DNA of 64,000 bases from Bermanella sp034110565. GTDB lineage: Bacteria; Pseudomonadota; Gammaproteobacteria; Pseudomonadales; Oceanobacteraceae. Positions 35,789 to 44,831 of the stretch are shown piece after piece (position 1 is the stretch's first letter; each line of letters begins with the position of its first letter). Position numbers and translations under genes: made by a program. The stretch covers positions 1-64,000 of the forward strand of contig JAWUYY010000020.1 of NCBI GenBank assembly GCA_034110565.1, written 5' to 3'. A model generated the notes under the pieces. The model made no database searches and was not told the origin of the DNA. It worked only from the letters and a program-made list of their open reading frames with translations.

Positions 35789-37637
35789 TACGGTCTTAAA
35801 ACCAGAATTAACAAGCATACGAGATTTTTTATTATCCTGTATTCCATTTGATGAGCTTCCTATCGAACAGGTTAATCGAATCATTAATCACATTGAAATC
35901 AGTTACCATAGACAAGGGACTGTTTTTCAATGCGATACAAACGAGGCAGGACTGCGAATTATGCGCAGTGGTGCAGCAGAATTAAGAAGCGCCAATGACC
36001 GATTATTAGATCGCATAGGCGAAGGATTTAGCTTCAACTTAGTAGGGCTCAATAAAGAGCAGCCTGGTATCCGTGCGGTACTCATTGAGGACAGTTTAAT
36101 TTACTACTTACCTGAGAAATTTTATCAGGATCTACGTAGTGAATTTCGCTATTTCAATCGTTTCTTTCACTCGCAGCGCTCCCGTAGAGTCAGACGCGCT
36201 GCCCGTCACGAACCGAACCCTAGTGACTTGATGCGGCCCATCAAAGACATCATGAGTGAGCATCTTTTTACCGTTAGCCCAACAAGTACTATTCAACAAT
36301 GCGCCATTAATATGAGTGAAAAACGCATTTCATCTATTTTGGTATTAGAAAATGACGCCCTAATTGGCATCGTTACTGACCGTGATATTCGCTCCCGCGC
36401 AGTCGCGCAAGGTTTGGATTTACAAGCCTGTGTATCTGTCATCATGACCGAACAACCTAAAACAATAGACCAAGAAAAAACTATTTTTGATGCCATCCTA
36501 TTTATGACTCAATCGGGTATTCATCATTTACCTGTCATGGAAGGGTCATCATTAAAAGGGATTATTAGTGCATCGGATTTAATGCGCGCCAAACAAGACG
36601 ATCCCGTTTATTTAGTACAACACATCAGCCGACAAACCGAACTTGAACCCCTTATTCAAATTGCCAAATCCTTACCAAATCTATTAGTGCAATGGGTACA
36701 CGCTGGTATGCGCGCTCATCAGGTTAGTCATATATTTACCGCCGTCAGCGATGCAATTACACATAAACTGATTCATTTTGCAGAACAAAATCTTGGGCCT
36801 GCGCCTGTCCCCTACTGCTGGCTAGGGTTTGGCTCACAAGGTCGTGGGGAGCAATTACTTGGAGCAGACCAAGATAATGGTTTAATCATAGATAACAGCA
36901 TGCAACCAGAAGATGAAGCTTGGTTTAAACAGCTAGCCACTTTTGTCTGTGATGGCTTAGATGCCTGTGGCTATGATTACTGTTTAGGCAAAGTAATGGC
37001 CACCACTGATGAATGGCGCCAGCCATTACACGAATGGCAAATTACAGTCGATCGTTGGACACGTAGTCCTACAGACGATGCCGTTATGCGTGTGAGTATC
37101 TTCTTTGATTTGCGCTGCATACATGGCGATGAAAGCTTGTGCGAAAAATTACAGCATTACATGCTAGAAAAAACCAGTAATAACAGCATATTCTTAGCAG
37201 CCTTAGCGCAAAATGCGTTAAGCAATGTGCCGCCGCTGGGTATTTTTAGACGCTTTGTTGTGGAGAGTAACGGTGAGCATGAAGATCAAGTAAACGTTAA
37301 AAAACGCGGCATCATACCGATTGTAGATGTCGTTCGACTACATGCACTGGCCAATAAAATCACTGCCGTCAACACCATAGAGCGCTTACAAGCACTAGAG
37401 AAACAAAAACAATTAACCATTGTAGACAGTCGTAATTTACAAGATGCATTAAGTGTCATCATGCAGGCTCGTATTGAAAACCAAGCCAAGCAAATTGTTG
37501 CAGGTGATAAACCTAATCACTATTTAAATCCGGATGACATGGGTAAATTATTACGCAAACAATTAAAAGATGCGTTCAGCATTGTAAAAGATGCTCAACT
37601 ATCGGCTAAAAACACCTATCGCCAAGGGCTAGGTTAA
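35754..37637 (+). CDS. cNMP-binding/CBS/DUF294 nucleotidyltransferase-like protein
   Basis: About 627 residues in four parts: an N-terminal cyclic-nucleotide-binding-like domain (about 20-140), a CBS pair (about 165-290; IGIVTDRDIRSRAVAQ), a DUF294 nucleotidyltransferase domain (GFGSQGRGEQLLGADQDNGL, near residues 355-375) and the DUF294 C-terminal domain. Such proteins accompany acs/symporter clusters and resemble GlnD-type signalling enzymes, but the reaction is unknown. The start is uncertain: a TTG at 35724 and ATGs at 35754, 35769 and 35772 are in frame, none with a strong ribosome site. All overlap the preceding gene, implying coupling. Confidence 0.87.
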   Translation: MKPAIMMTSESDTVLKPELTSIRDFLLSCIPFDELPIEQVNRIINHIEISYHRQGTVFQCDTNEAGLRIMRSGAAELRSANDRLLDRIGEGFSFNLVGLNKEQPGIRAVLIEDSLIYYLPEKFYQDLRSEFRYFNRFFHSQRSRRVRRAARHEPNPSDLMRPIKDIMSEHLFTVSPTSTIQQCAINMSEKRISSILVLENDALIGIVTDRDIRSRAVAQGLDLQACVSVIMTEQPKTIDQEKTIFDAILFMTQSGIHHLPVMEGSSLKGIISASDLMRAKQDDPVYLVQHISRQTELEPLIQIAKSLPNLLVQWVHAGMRAHQVSHIFTAVSDAITHKLIHFAEQNLGPAPVPYCWLGFGSQGRGEQLLGADQDNGLIIDNSMQPEDEAWFKQLATFVCDGLDACGYDYCLGKVMATTDEWRQPLHEWQITVDRWTRSPTDDAVMRVSIFFDLRCIHGDESLCEKLQHYMLEKTSNNSIFLAALAQNALSNVPPLGIFRRFVVESNGEHEDQVNVKKRGIIPIVDVVRLHALANKITAVNTIERLQALEKQKQLTIVDSRNLQDALSVIMQARIENQAKQIVAGDKPNHYLNPDDMGKLLRKQLKDAFSIVKDAQLSAKNTYRQGLG

Positions 37638-38320
37638 TGTGGCGCTTAGCATTGTCTCGCTTACTTGCTAAAGCTATATCACACTATCGCTCACAACCCA
37701 TACATCCATGGTTATTATCTGCTTGGCAGCACGCGTCTTTACAATCAAAGAAACACTGGAACGATATTGATTTCTTAGTGGTTGATTTAGAAACCTCTAG
37801 CTTGTCGCCAAAAGATGGTGAAATATTAAGTATCGGTTGGGTCGGAATTGATCGAGGCAAGGTTCAATTAAACAGCGCTCAACATTTATTACTCAAGAAT
37901 TCAGAAACCGTGGGTCACAGCGCAACCATTCATCACTTGCGCGATTGTCAGTTAGAAAGTGGTTTAACACTAGAGCAAGCCTGCCATGCTTTACTGCAAG
38001 CGGCTACAGGCCGTGTGCTCGTGTTTCATCACAGCCCAATGGATATGAGTTTTTTAAATCATAATAGCCTGTCATTATTTGGCGCTAAATTATGCTTACC
38101 TACGGTTGATACCTTACAGTTAGAAAAAAAGTACCGTGATCAAATAGGTATTCCAATTCAGCAAGACGACCTTACGCTTGGCAATATCCGTAATCACTAT
38201 GGTTTGCCGGTTTACCCTGCCCATAATGCCTTAACCGACGCCATCGCCACTGCTGAACTTCTACTTGCACAAATAGCCCACAAAGGCGGCAAAACCCAAC
38301 TTAAATCACTACTCAGTTAA
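37637..38320 (+). CDS. DEDDh 3'-5' exonuclease (DnaQ/RNase T superfamily)
   Basis: 227 residues with exo motifs FLVVDLETSSLSPKDGEI (I), HHSPMDMSFL (II) and HNALTDAIATAEL (III, His and Asp), the DEDDh set. The start codon overlaps the preceding stop as TAATG, so it is translationally coupled to the DUF294 gene, a pairing seen in other acetate clusters. The substrate (DNA, RNA or nucleotide) is unknown. Confidence 0.92.
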   Translation: MWRLALSRLLAKAISHYRSQPIHPWLLSAWQHASLQSKKHWNDIDFLVVDLETSSLSPKDGEILSIGWVGIDRGKVQLNSAQHLLLKNSETVGHSATIHHLRDCQLESGLTLEQACHALLQAATGRVLVFHHSPMDMSFLNHNSLSLFGAKLCLPTVDTLQLEKKYRDQIGIPIQQDDLTLGNIRNHYGLPVYPAHNALTDAIATAELLLAQIAHKGGKTQLKSLLS

Positions 38321-38347
38321 GCCTAGCCTCACATGGCATAGCTTTTG

Positions 38348-39607
38348 ATGTATAAAAGCCAAAGATCATTGGCTACCCATATGCTTATTTTACAATGCGT
38401 CATCTTAATTATTCTTGCGCTCCCAGCTTGGGCCGCTGATGACGTGTCACCTGATCCCCAAACACAAGACACAACCCCCGCTAATACTGATACTCAGAGC
38501 AGTGAGCAGGAGACCCCGGCCAGTGACTCAGAGAGTCAAAACAAAAGTACCAGCCGAGAGTTAGCTACATATGTGACACCGGATAAGTCCAAGCAACGCA
38601 TGGCCGAAGTTATACGTTACTTAAAAACTTATCAGCGAGAAAATGAAATCATTGAAATGAGCGGCAAAGACGGCCCCATGGCCGGATTATATTTGCCGGA
38701 AAACACAGGTAAGCCACAAGGGGGGGTATTAATACTCCACGATATTGCACAACATGCTCAGTGGCCAAACACGGTTACACCCGTACGCGAATACTTACCC
38801 GATTATGGCTGGAATACCCTAAGCATTTTCTTTGATCAGTATATTCAAAAACCTAAACCTGAAGTAAAACCAATACAGAACGAGCCACCTGTTATTGCCA
38901 ATGAAGAACCCGCATTAGACCCAGACGCGCAAACAAGTACACCTGTTGAAGGTGAAGTCGCACAAGAAGTAACTAATGAAAACAATATAGATATTGAAGC
39001 ACCCATCGCAGAGGAAGATCCACTTGACGCCGAACCAGGCGATGAATTGGCCGAAATAGCCAGCAACCTAGACGAAATTCCAGAATTCCAGCCGCAAATC
39101 AGCCAAGAAATTCTAGAGCAACCTGCCATTCCTATTGAAGAAACTTTCACTGAAAATATGATATTAAGAGTGGAAGAAGGACTAAATAAGCTCAATGAAC
39201 TTGGACAATACAACGTTGTCATTATCGCTAATGGTTATAGCGCTAATTGGGCAGCCAAGTTATTAGAAGAACGCCTAAGTGGCAACAACATGGGTTACGC
39301 ATTAATTTTAATTGATGCAAAAAGCAGTGAGTATCCACTGATCGATTTAAACGATAGTTTATCTAAGCTTGATATCCCCATGCTTGATATCGTCACAGAT
39401 CATTCGCCAGAAAACCTTTACAGCATAAAAATACGAAAAGGCGCCATGCTGAGAAATCAAAACAAACAATATATGCAGTTATATCTGCCAGCAATCAAGC
39501 CGTACTTAACTCAAACGAACAACATGATTTCTCGACGTATTCGAGGCTGGCTATTAACCCATGCAGCAGGGGAAGAAATAGCGGTAAAAGAGAAAGCAAA
39601 CTATTAA
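38348..39607 (+). CDS. DUF3530 family exported protein with acidic insert
   Basis: 419 residues with a signal peptide (hydrophobic core to LPAWAA), a Thr/Gln/Ser-rich linker, then the DUF3530 alpha/beta-hydrolase-like fold: GVLILHDIAQHAQWP and, later, NVVIIANGYSANWA. About 100 Glu/Pro/Ala-rich residues (roughly 178-275) are inserted between the two halves. The nucleophile elbow is NGYSA rather than GxSxG. The first codon choice is ATG 38348; a TTG lies one codon before. It ends at a strong bidirectional terminator. Confidence 0.82.
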   Translation: MYKSQRSLATHMLILQCVILIILALPAWAADDVSPDPQTQDTTPANTDTQSSEQETPASDSESQNKSTSRELATYVTPDKSKQRMAEVIRYLKTYQRENEIIEMSGKDGPMAGLYLPENTGKPQGGVLILHDIAQHAQWPNTVTPVREYLPDYGWNTLSIFFDQYIQKPKPEVKPIQNEPPVIANEEPALDPDAQTSTPVEGEVAQEVTNENNIDIEAPIAEEDPLDAEPGDELAEIASNLDEIPEFQPQISQEILEQPAIPIEETFTENMILRVEEGLNKLNELGQYNVVIIANGYSANWAAKLLEERLSGNNMGYALILIDAKSSEYPLIDLNDSLSKLDIPMLDIVTDHSPENLYSIKIRKGAMLRNQNKQYMQLYLPAIKPYLTQTNNMISRRIRGWLLTHAAGEEIAVKEKANY

Positions 39608-39643
39608 ATTTAAACGCTAAAAAATTAAAACCATTTAAACTAT

Positions 39644-39674
39644 AAAAGCCAGATAATAAAATTATCTGGCTTTT
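39644..39674. terminator. Bidirectional terminator between DUF3530 and Spy-like genes
   Basis: A perfect 14-bp stem AAAAGCCAGATAAT/ATTATCTGGCTTTT with a 3-base loop serves both converging genes. Confidence 0.92.
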
Positions 39675-39708
39675 AATAGACTCATAGAAGGATAGTTATT
39701 AATCCTAA

Positions 39709-40155
39709 TTAATCATCACATTTTCTATCACCATCTTTGTGCTTACGCTTATCTTTCCCTTTTGGGGGTTTAGCCAGCATTTCTGCAAATTTTTTCTTTT
39801 GCTCATCATCTAATATGGCATAAATGGCTTGTTGATGTTCAAGCTTTTTCAGCACTCGGGCCTTATGCATAGCGGCTTCTTCTGTTGCTATGGTATTGGC
39901 TGCTTGCGCGTCATAATTAGTCAGCAGCGCCTGTTTTTTCTCCATGAGCGCCTTCATCGCTTCATGACCTTGCTTACGAGTTGCTTTATTAGCCTCACGC
40001 ATACTTTTTAATTGAGTCACTTGAGCATCAGTTAAATCTAATGCTTTAGCCAGACGGCCTTCATTGTGACCAGGTCCGGCCATTGCGCCGAATGAAATTA
40101 AACTGCCCATAATAGCAGCCAGTGTGAACTTAAATGATTTAGTGGTTATGTTCAT
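39709..40155 (-). CDS. Spy/CpxP-like periplasmic chaperone
   Basis: 148 residues: signal peptide to FGAMA (about residue 26), then an all-helical LTxxQ-type domain (ALDLTDAQVTQLKSMR and YAILDDEQKKKFAEML) and a Lys/Asp-rich tail. CpxP and Spy share this fold; CpxP dampens CpxA signalling and Spy is a chaperone. Divergent placement from cpxRA with a CpxR box between favours a CpxP-like role. The second LTxxQ motif is changed to LDDEQ. Confidence 0.88.
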   Translation of the reverse strand: MNITTKSFKFTLAAIMGSLISFGAMAGPGHNEGRLAKALDLTDAQVTQLKSMREANKATRKQGHEAMKALMEKKQALLTNYDAQAANTIATEEAAMHKARVLKKLEHQQAIYAILDDEQKKKFAEMLAKPPKGKDKRKHKDGDRKCDD

Positions 40156-40228
40156 TGTTATCTCCTGTTGGTTTCAATGAATTCGTAGTCAGTATATGAA
40201 CTACAATATTAAGTAGGGCTAAGGGAGC

Positions 40229-40243
40229 GTAAAGTAGGGTAAA
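40229..40243. promoter_or_regulatory. CpxR box (GTAAA-N5-GTAAA)
   Basis: Exact match to the direct-repeat CpxR consensus GTAAA-N5-GTAAA. It lies 74 bp before the spy/cpxP-like start and 51 bp before cpxR, so it can serve autoregulation and the chaperone gene. Confidence 0.85.
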
Positions 40244-40293
40244 GTGCCTATTTGTTGCTTGTATCTTTTTATTGAAGACCCGAAAATAACGCT

Positions 40294-40965
40294 ATGAATC
40301 CAATACTGCTAATTGATGACGACCAAGCTTTATCTGAATTACTCTGCGAGTACCTAAACGCTGAGGGCTTCAGCGTAGAAGCCGCCTATACAGGCAGCGA
40401 TGGCCTTAGCATGGCTAGCGAGAGGCGCTACCAGCTCATTATTCTTGACGTTATGCTACCGAATATGAACGGCATAGAGGTGCTAAAAAAAATGCGCCAA
40501 GCCAACATACAAACCCCCATTCTCATGCTCACCGCAAAAGGAGACGATCTCGATCGTATTCTTGGCCTTGAGCTTGGCGCAGATGACTACGTGCCGAAGC
40601 CTTGTAATCCAAGAGAATTGCTAGCCCGTATTAATGCGATTTTGCGTCGATCACAAGTGGCAAACAATCCTGATGATGGTCACTTAATCATTGATGCACG
40701 CAGACTCGAAGCCAGCTACAAGGAGTCGACACTGAAACTGACCGGTGCTGAATTTAAAACCCTAGAGTCATTACACCAACGCCAAGGTAATATCGTGACA
40801 AAAGAAGTTCTATGTGAAGAGGCTTTGGGCCGTCGCCTGACTCGTTATGATCGTAGCATTGATGTACACGTGAGTAACCTGAGAAAAAAACTCATCGAAG
40901 CCGGCGCAAGCTCCGACATCATTATAAACCAAAGGGGTTCGGGCTATTTACTAAAGCCTGAATAA
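40294..40965 (+). CDS. cpxR: Envelope-stress response regulator CpxR
   Basis: 223-residue OmpR/PhoB-family regulator. The receiver has acidic pocket DDD (8-10), Asp52 (LDVMLPNMNG), Thr in LTAKGDD and KPCNPREL; the C-terminal winged helix has LTGAEFKTLESL and RYDRSIDVHVSNLRKK. The DYVPKPCNPRELLARI segment is typical of CpxR. It is followed three bases later by its kinase. Confidence 0.94.
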   Translation: MNPILLIDDDQALSELLCEYLNAEGFSVEAAYTGSDGLSMASERRYQLIILDVMLPNMNGIEVLKKMRQANIQTPILMLTAKGDDLDRILGLELGADDYVPKPCNPRELLARINAILRRSQVANNPDDGHLIIDARRLEASYKESTLKLTGAEFKTLESLHQRQGNIVTKEVLCEEALGRRLTRYDRSIDVHVSNLRKKLIEAGASSDIIINQRGSGYLLKPE

Positions 40966-40968
40966 TCT

Positions 40969-42333
40969 ATGTTGCATCACTTTGGTTTAACCGGTCGTAT
41001 TCTATTTAGCTTTTGGCTTACCCTACTGTTAGTGGTTATTTCCATGGTGCTGATTTTCATCGCCCAAAAAGATGATGATCAAGATTTACGTAGCATGCCC
41101 CCTATAAAAACGGGGGAGTCTCTTATCCTTAAATTACTAAGCGAAGACTATCCTAGTGTAACTAGCTGGTTTAACTTACAAAACCCTAATGACACTCGTC
41201 GTATATATGTCATAAATCAAGGTAGAGAAATTTTAGATCGCAGGCTTCCTAAGGGCTTAGAAAAAATCAATAGTAAGCTATCTTCTACTCATCCATTTAT
41301 TCATCGTAAACGTCAAGGCTTCATTTTGGTGGGACGGCACCTTTTATTACCTAGTGGGCACAACGTCAACATCCTAATCCGTAGTCGTGATCATAAGCCA
41401 CCTATGCATAACATTATTGCTGATCAATGGCTTGGCTTTGTCATTTCAACCATTTTGATTAGCGGCTTAATCAGTTATATTTTATCCTTATATATTATCA
41501 AGCCTATTATGCTGCTGCGAAATGCTACACAAAAATTAGCATCAGGTGACTTATCCATTCGGGTACAAGATGATATTAAAGGCGGTCATGGTGAAGTGTC
41601 TTTGCTTGCGCAAGATTTTGACCACATGGCAGATCGTTTAGAGAGAACCATTTCATCTCACAAACATCTCATCCAAGACATTAGTCATGAATTACGCAGT
41701 CCTGTGGCCCGCTTACAGTTAGCATTAGAGCTTGGTAAAAAACGCTTAAATATCGCAGATGATCAAATTGACATTAAACGCATCGAAAAAGAATGTGAGC
41801 AAATCAACAGCATCATCAATACGCTACTTAACTTGCCCGCATATGAATTAGACCCGTCACTCGCATTTCAAGACCATGTTAATGTCACACGCTTACTGCA
41901 ATATATTTGTGATGACTTTAATTACAGTAAAAAAGACAAACACATCGCATTATCAATCAACACCAAAGACAGTATTATCTTACCGGGAAATGAACAACTC
42001 CTACGCAGTGCCATCGAGAATGTTTTAAAAAATGCTCAGTACTACCATCAAGGTAACGAAGCCATTGAAGTATCATTAAGCAAAGAGTCACAGAACATTG
42101 TGATTCGTTGTTGCGATCAAGGCCCAGGTGTCAGCCCACAGCAATTGACTGAAATCTTCAAACCTTTTTACCGAATCAGTGAAGCAAGAGAGCGCAGCAG
42201 TGGTGGGCATGGTTTAGGGCTTGCCATCAGTAAGCGTGCTGTTGAACTACACAACGGTAAAATATACGCCGAAAATCAAATCCCCCACGGCTTATGTGTC
42301 ACTCTATCTCTACCGTCTGCATCTAAGACATAG
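40969..42333 (+). CDS. cpxA: Envelope-stress sensor histidine kinase CpxA
   Basis: 454 residues: an N-terminal helix (about 12-32), a periplasmic sensor, a second helix (about 155-177), HAMP, HisKA with DISHELRSPVARLQ (His240), and HATPase with ENVLKNAQYYH, DQGPGV and GGHGLGLAISKRA. The N-terminus GLTGRILFSFWLT resembles CpxA. The periplasmic domain is about 120 residues, shorter than the enterobacterial one. It forms the cpxRA unit. Confidence 0.93.
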   Translation: MLHHFGLTGRILFSFWLTLLLVVISMVLIFIAQKDDDQDLRSMPPIKTGESLILKLLSEDYPSVTSWFNLQNPNDTRRIYVINQGREILDRRLPKGLEKINSKLSSTHPFIHRKRQGFILVGRHLLLPSGHNVNILIRSRDHKPPMHNIIADQWLGFVISTILISGLISYILSLYIIKPIMLLRNATQKLASGDLSIRVQDDIKGGHGEVSLLAQDFDHMADRLERTISSHKHLIQDISHELRSPVARLQLALELGKKRLNIADDQIDIKRIEKECEQINSIINTLLNLPAYELDPSLAFQDHVNVTRLLQYICDDFNYSKKDKHIALSINTKDSIILPGNEQLLRSAIENVLKNAQYYHQGNEAIEVSLSKESQNIVIRCCDQGPGVSPQQLTEIFKPFYRISEARERSSGGHGLGLAISKRAVELHNGKIYAENQIPHGLCVTLSLPSASKT

Positions 42334-42407
42334 GACTTAAAATAAGCCAAATCTCAGGTATACTCACCCCGCGGTAAAATAACTCTCTGTATCCGCTTTA
42401 GGTCTGT

Positions 42408-44768
42408 ATGTTTCGTATTTATTTTGTTTTGTGCTTGGTCGTCTTATTTTCACACTCGTCTATTGCTCGCCAGTCTTGTGACTGGCCGTTTCGAACCAGT
42501 GTTAATATAAAAGAAAACAGTGGTTCTAATTTAAGTGATTATCAAGTCAAATTAACCATCAATAGCAGTAAATTAGACGCTCGCTACACTTGGAGCAGCG
42601 CAGGCGTTGACCTGAGAATATACGATACAAATGACACGACTCCACTAGATTTCTGGATAGAGAGCTGGAATAACACAACAAAAATAGCCACTGTTTGGGT
42701 AAGGTTTCCAAGCTCTGCTGCGCTCATTGCCAATGCCAACCGCACTATCTATCTTTACTATGGTAAGACGTCTGCATCTGCATTGGCCAATGTTCCCTTC
42801 ACATTTATAGAGCCGGGGATTAAGTTTCATACTCGCAACGTGACACAAAATCCCAGTAGCTATAACAATGCGCAAACCCTATTCAATAATGGCAATGACA
42901 ACACCACCGGATATGGCTGTAAATTCATCACTAACTTCACCAACATCACGAACTCAGGATCTTTCCCTTCTGGTTCACCAAATAATTTCATTGCTTATAG
43001 TGAAACTTACTTTGAAGTTAAAAGTGGCGAAACGGGCAACTGGCGCTTCCGTTACGGCGCTGATTTTGGTTGGGGTGGTGGTTTATATGTAGATGGCGCT
43101 GCACTCGAAGAGCAATGGAGCGATGACCTTTGGTGGTCAAACAGCTGGAACAATGCTAACGAGATATTACAAGGCAACATTAGTCTGACCGCAGGCTACC
43201 ATAAACTGGAAATCATGGGCGGCGAACCCGGTAACGACGGCGGCATTACTGTGCAATTCAGAAAGCCAGGTGGGTCTTGGACAACCTTCTCAACCAGCAA
43301 CATTGATATACGCTCGCGAGCTTGTCCAGTCATCGTCCCTACTGTCACATTTGGCGTTCATGATGTATGCGGTACCGACTTAGAACAATTAACAACCACA
43401 CCCACAAACAACACATGGAACGTTAATTCAACTCAAACGTTATCATTCAAGGTGAACAACCAAGACGCAGCATTAAAAACCGCAACGGCAAATACCCGTA
43501 CCACCATTACACTGCCTAGCGCGTTAACACTTAATAGCATCTCTGGCACCAACTGGAGCTGTAGTGGCACCACCACGATTCAATGCGACTACAATCAAGC
43601 ATTAACCAGCAGTCAGGCAACCTCTTCCTTGTTGACACTGACCGTCACGGCCAATAATGCGACGGCTGGCAACAACGCATCCATTACCGCCACCGTTAGC
43701 GGCACCGCTCTCGATTCAAACCTGACTAATAATACCGTTACGGTTAATGTGAATTTTTTAGAAGATCCAGGTGTGCTTGCTGCGTGCGCCTCACCACAAC
43801 CGGGGTTGCTGGCTAGTTTTTTTGATATTTCGAGCTACAACACTACCAATATAAATAATGCTGCTGCATTTCAAGCACTCGTTAATGCCCGCGCTAATCA
43901 GACGTACCTAATGGGACAAACCATCATAAACAATATTAATCGCGCCAGTAGCACGAGCGGTAATATATTTGATACTGGCAGCAATGATAAATACCTAATG
44001 ATTCTTAAAGGTTATGTATATTCCAGTACAAAAAAAGATAATAACTATTTTGGGATTGATGGCGATGATGCTGTTGAAGCATTAATCAACGGCAATGTAG
44101 CAACGGCTTACTATGGTTTACATGCTGCTGCAAACAATCCAAGGGGCACTGGTACCCTAACACCCTTACCCAAGGGTTTTTCGTCGTTAGAATTTCGCCT
44201 ACAAGAAAACACAGGAAGTGATGCTTATTTTTTATATTGGAGCAGCAGTAAAACAACCGGCTATTCTATTATTCCTGCCGCCAATTATTTTCACTGCGCA
44301 GGAAGTGCAGATATCAAGCTCACCTCAAGTGTACAAGTACTCAGTGATCCAATTAATACATCAAACTTTAAAGCGATTCCTGGGGCGGTTATTCAACATA
44401 CCGTCAACGCAGAAAACCTAGGCAATATCAGCACTGATATTAATAGCACGATATTAGTACAAGCCGTTGATAATCAAAGTACTATGTTTGTTGGGGACTT
44501 ATCTGCTGGCAGCCCTGTGATGTTTAATAACGGGTCAGGCAACCAAGCAAGTGGCTTAAGTTACTCCTTTACTAGCCTGCCCAGTACCACAGATAGCATC
44601 GCATTTAGCATTGATGGCACTAACTTTAATTACACACCAACACCCGATGCAGACGGCTATGACGCTAGCATTAGCCACTTTCGCTTAAACCTTGGCGGCA
44701 CATTCAAGCCAACGTTAGATGGCATTACACCTAAATTTAATTTTATCTATCAAGTTAAAGTAAATTAG
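42408..44768 (+). CDS. Secreted DUF2341 / PA14-like / DUF11-like surface protein
   Basis: 786 residues with a signal peptide (to about residue 20, SSIARQ). Order: DUF2341 (about 28-120; WIESWNNTTKIATVWVR), a PA14/CCXG-like domain (about 130-300; GWGGGLYVDGAALEEQW), a DUF11-like Asn/Thr-rich domain (about 320-450), a second PA14-like domain (about 455-640; NYFGIDGDDAVEALING), and a final DUF11-like domain. There is no LPxTG, PEP-CTERM or membrane anchor at the end (KVN). These domains suggest a carbohydrate-binding or adhesive surface protein, related in style to MSHA-pilus MshQ, but no pilus genes are near. A terminator follows. Confidence 0.8.
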   Translation: MFRIYFVLCLVVLFSHSSIARQSCDWPFRTSVNIKENSGSNLSDYQVKLTINSSKLDARYTWSSAGVDLRIYDTNDTTPLDFWIESWNNTTKIATVWVRFPSSAALIANANRTIYLYYGKTSASALANVPFTFIEPGIKFHTRNVTQNPSSYNNAQTLFNNGNDNTTGYGCKFITNFTNITNSGSFPSGSPNNFIAYSETYFEVKSGETGNWRFRYGADFGWGGGLYVDGAALEEQWSDDLWWSNSWNNANEILQGNISLTAGYHKLEIMGGEPGNDGGITVQFRKPGGSWTTFSTSNIDIRSRACPVIVPTVTFGVHDVCGTDLEQLTTTPTNNTWNVNSTQTLSFKVNNQDAALKTATANTRTTITLPSALTLNSISGTNWSCSGTTTIQCDYNQALTSSQATSSLLTLTVTANNATAGNNASITATVSGTALDSNLTNNTVTVNVNFLEDPGVLAACASPQPGLLASFFDISSYNTTNINNAAAFQALVNARANQTYLMGQTIINNINRASSTSGNIFDTGSNDKYLMILKGYVYSSTKKDNNYFGIDGDDAVEALINGNVATAYYGLHAAANNPRGTGTLTPLPKGFSSLEFRLQENTGSDAYFLYWSSSKTTGYSIIPAANYFHCAGSADIKLTSSVQVLSDPINTSNFKAIPGAVIQHTVNAENLGNISTDINSTILVQAVDNQSTMFVGDLSAGSPVMFNNGSGNQASGLSYSFTSLPSTTDSIAFSIDGTNFNYTPTPDADGYDASISHFRLNLGGTFKPTLDGITPKFNFIYQVKVN

Positions 44769-44783
44769 ATTTTATTCAAACAT

Positions 44784-44817
44784 AAAAAAACCGGCTGATA
44801 TACAACCGGTTTTTTTT
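44784..44817. terminator. Terminator between surface protein and patatin genes
   Basis: Stem AACCGG/CCGGTT with A- and T-runs on the two sides, between converging genes. Confidence 0.87.
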
Positions 44818-44831
44818 GTCATAGTTATAAG

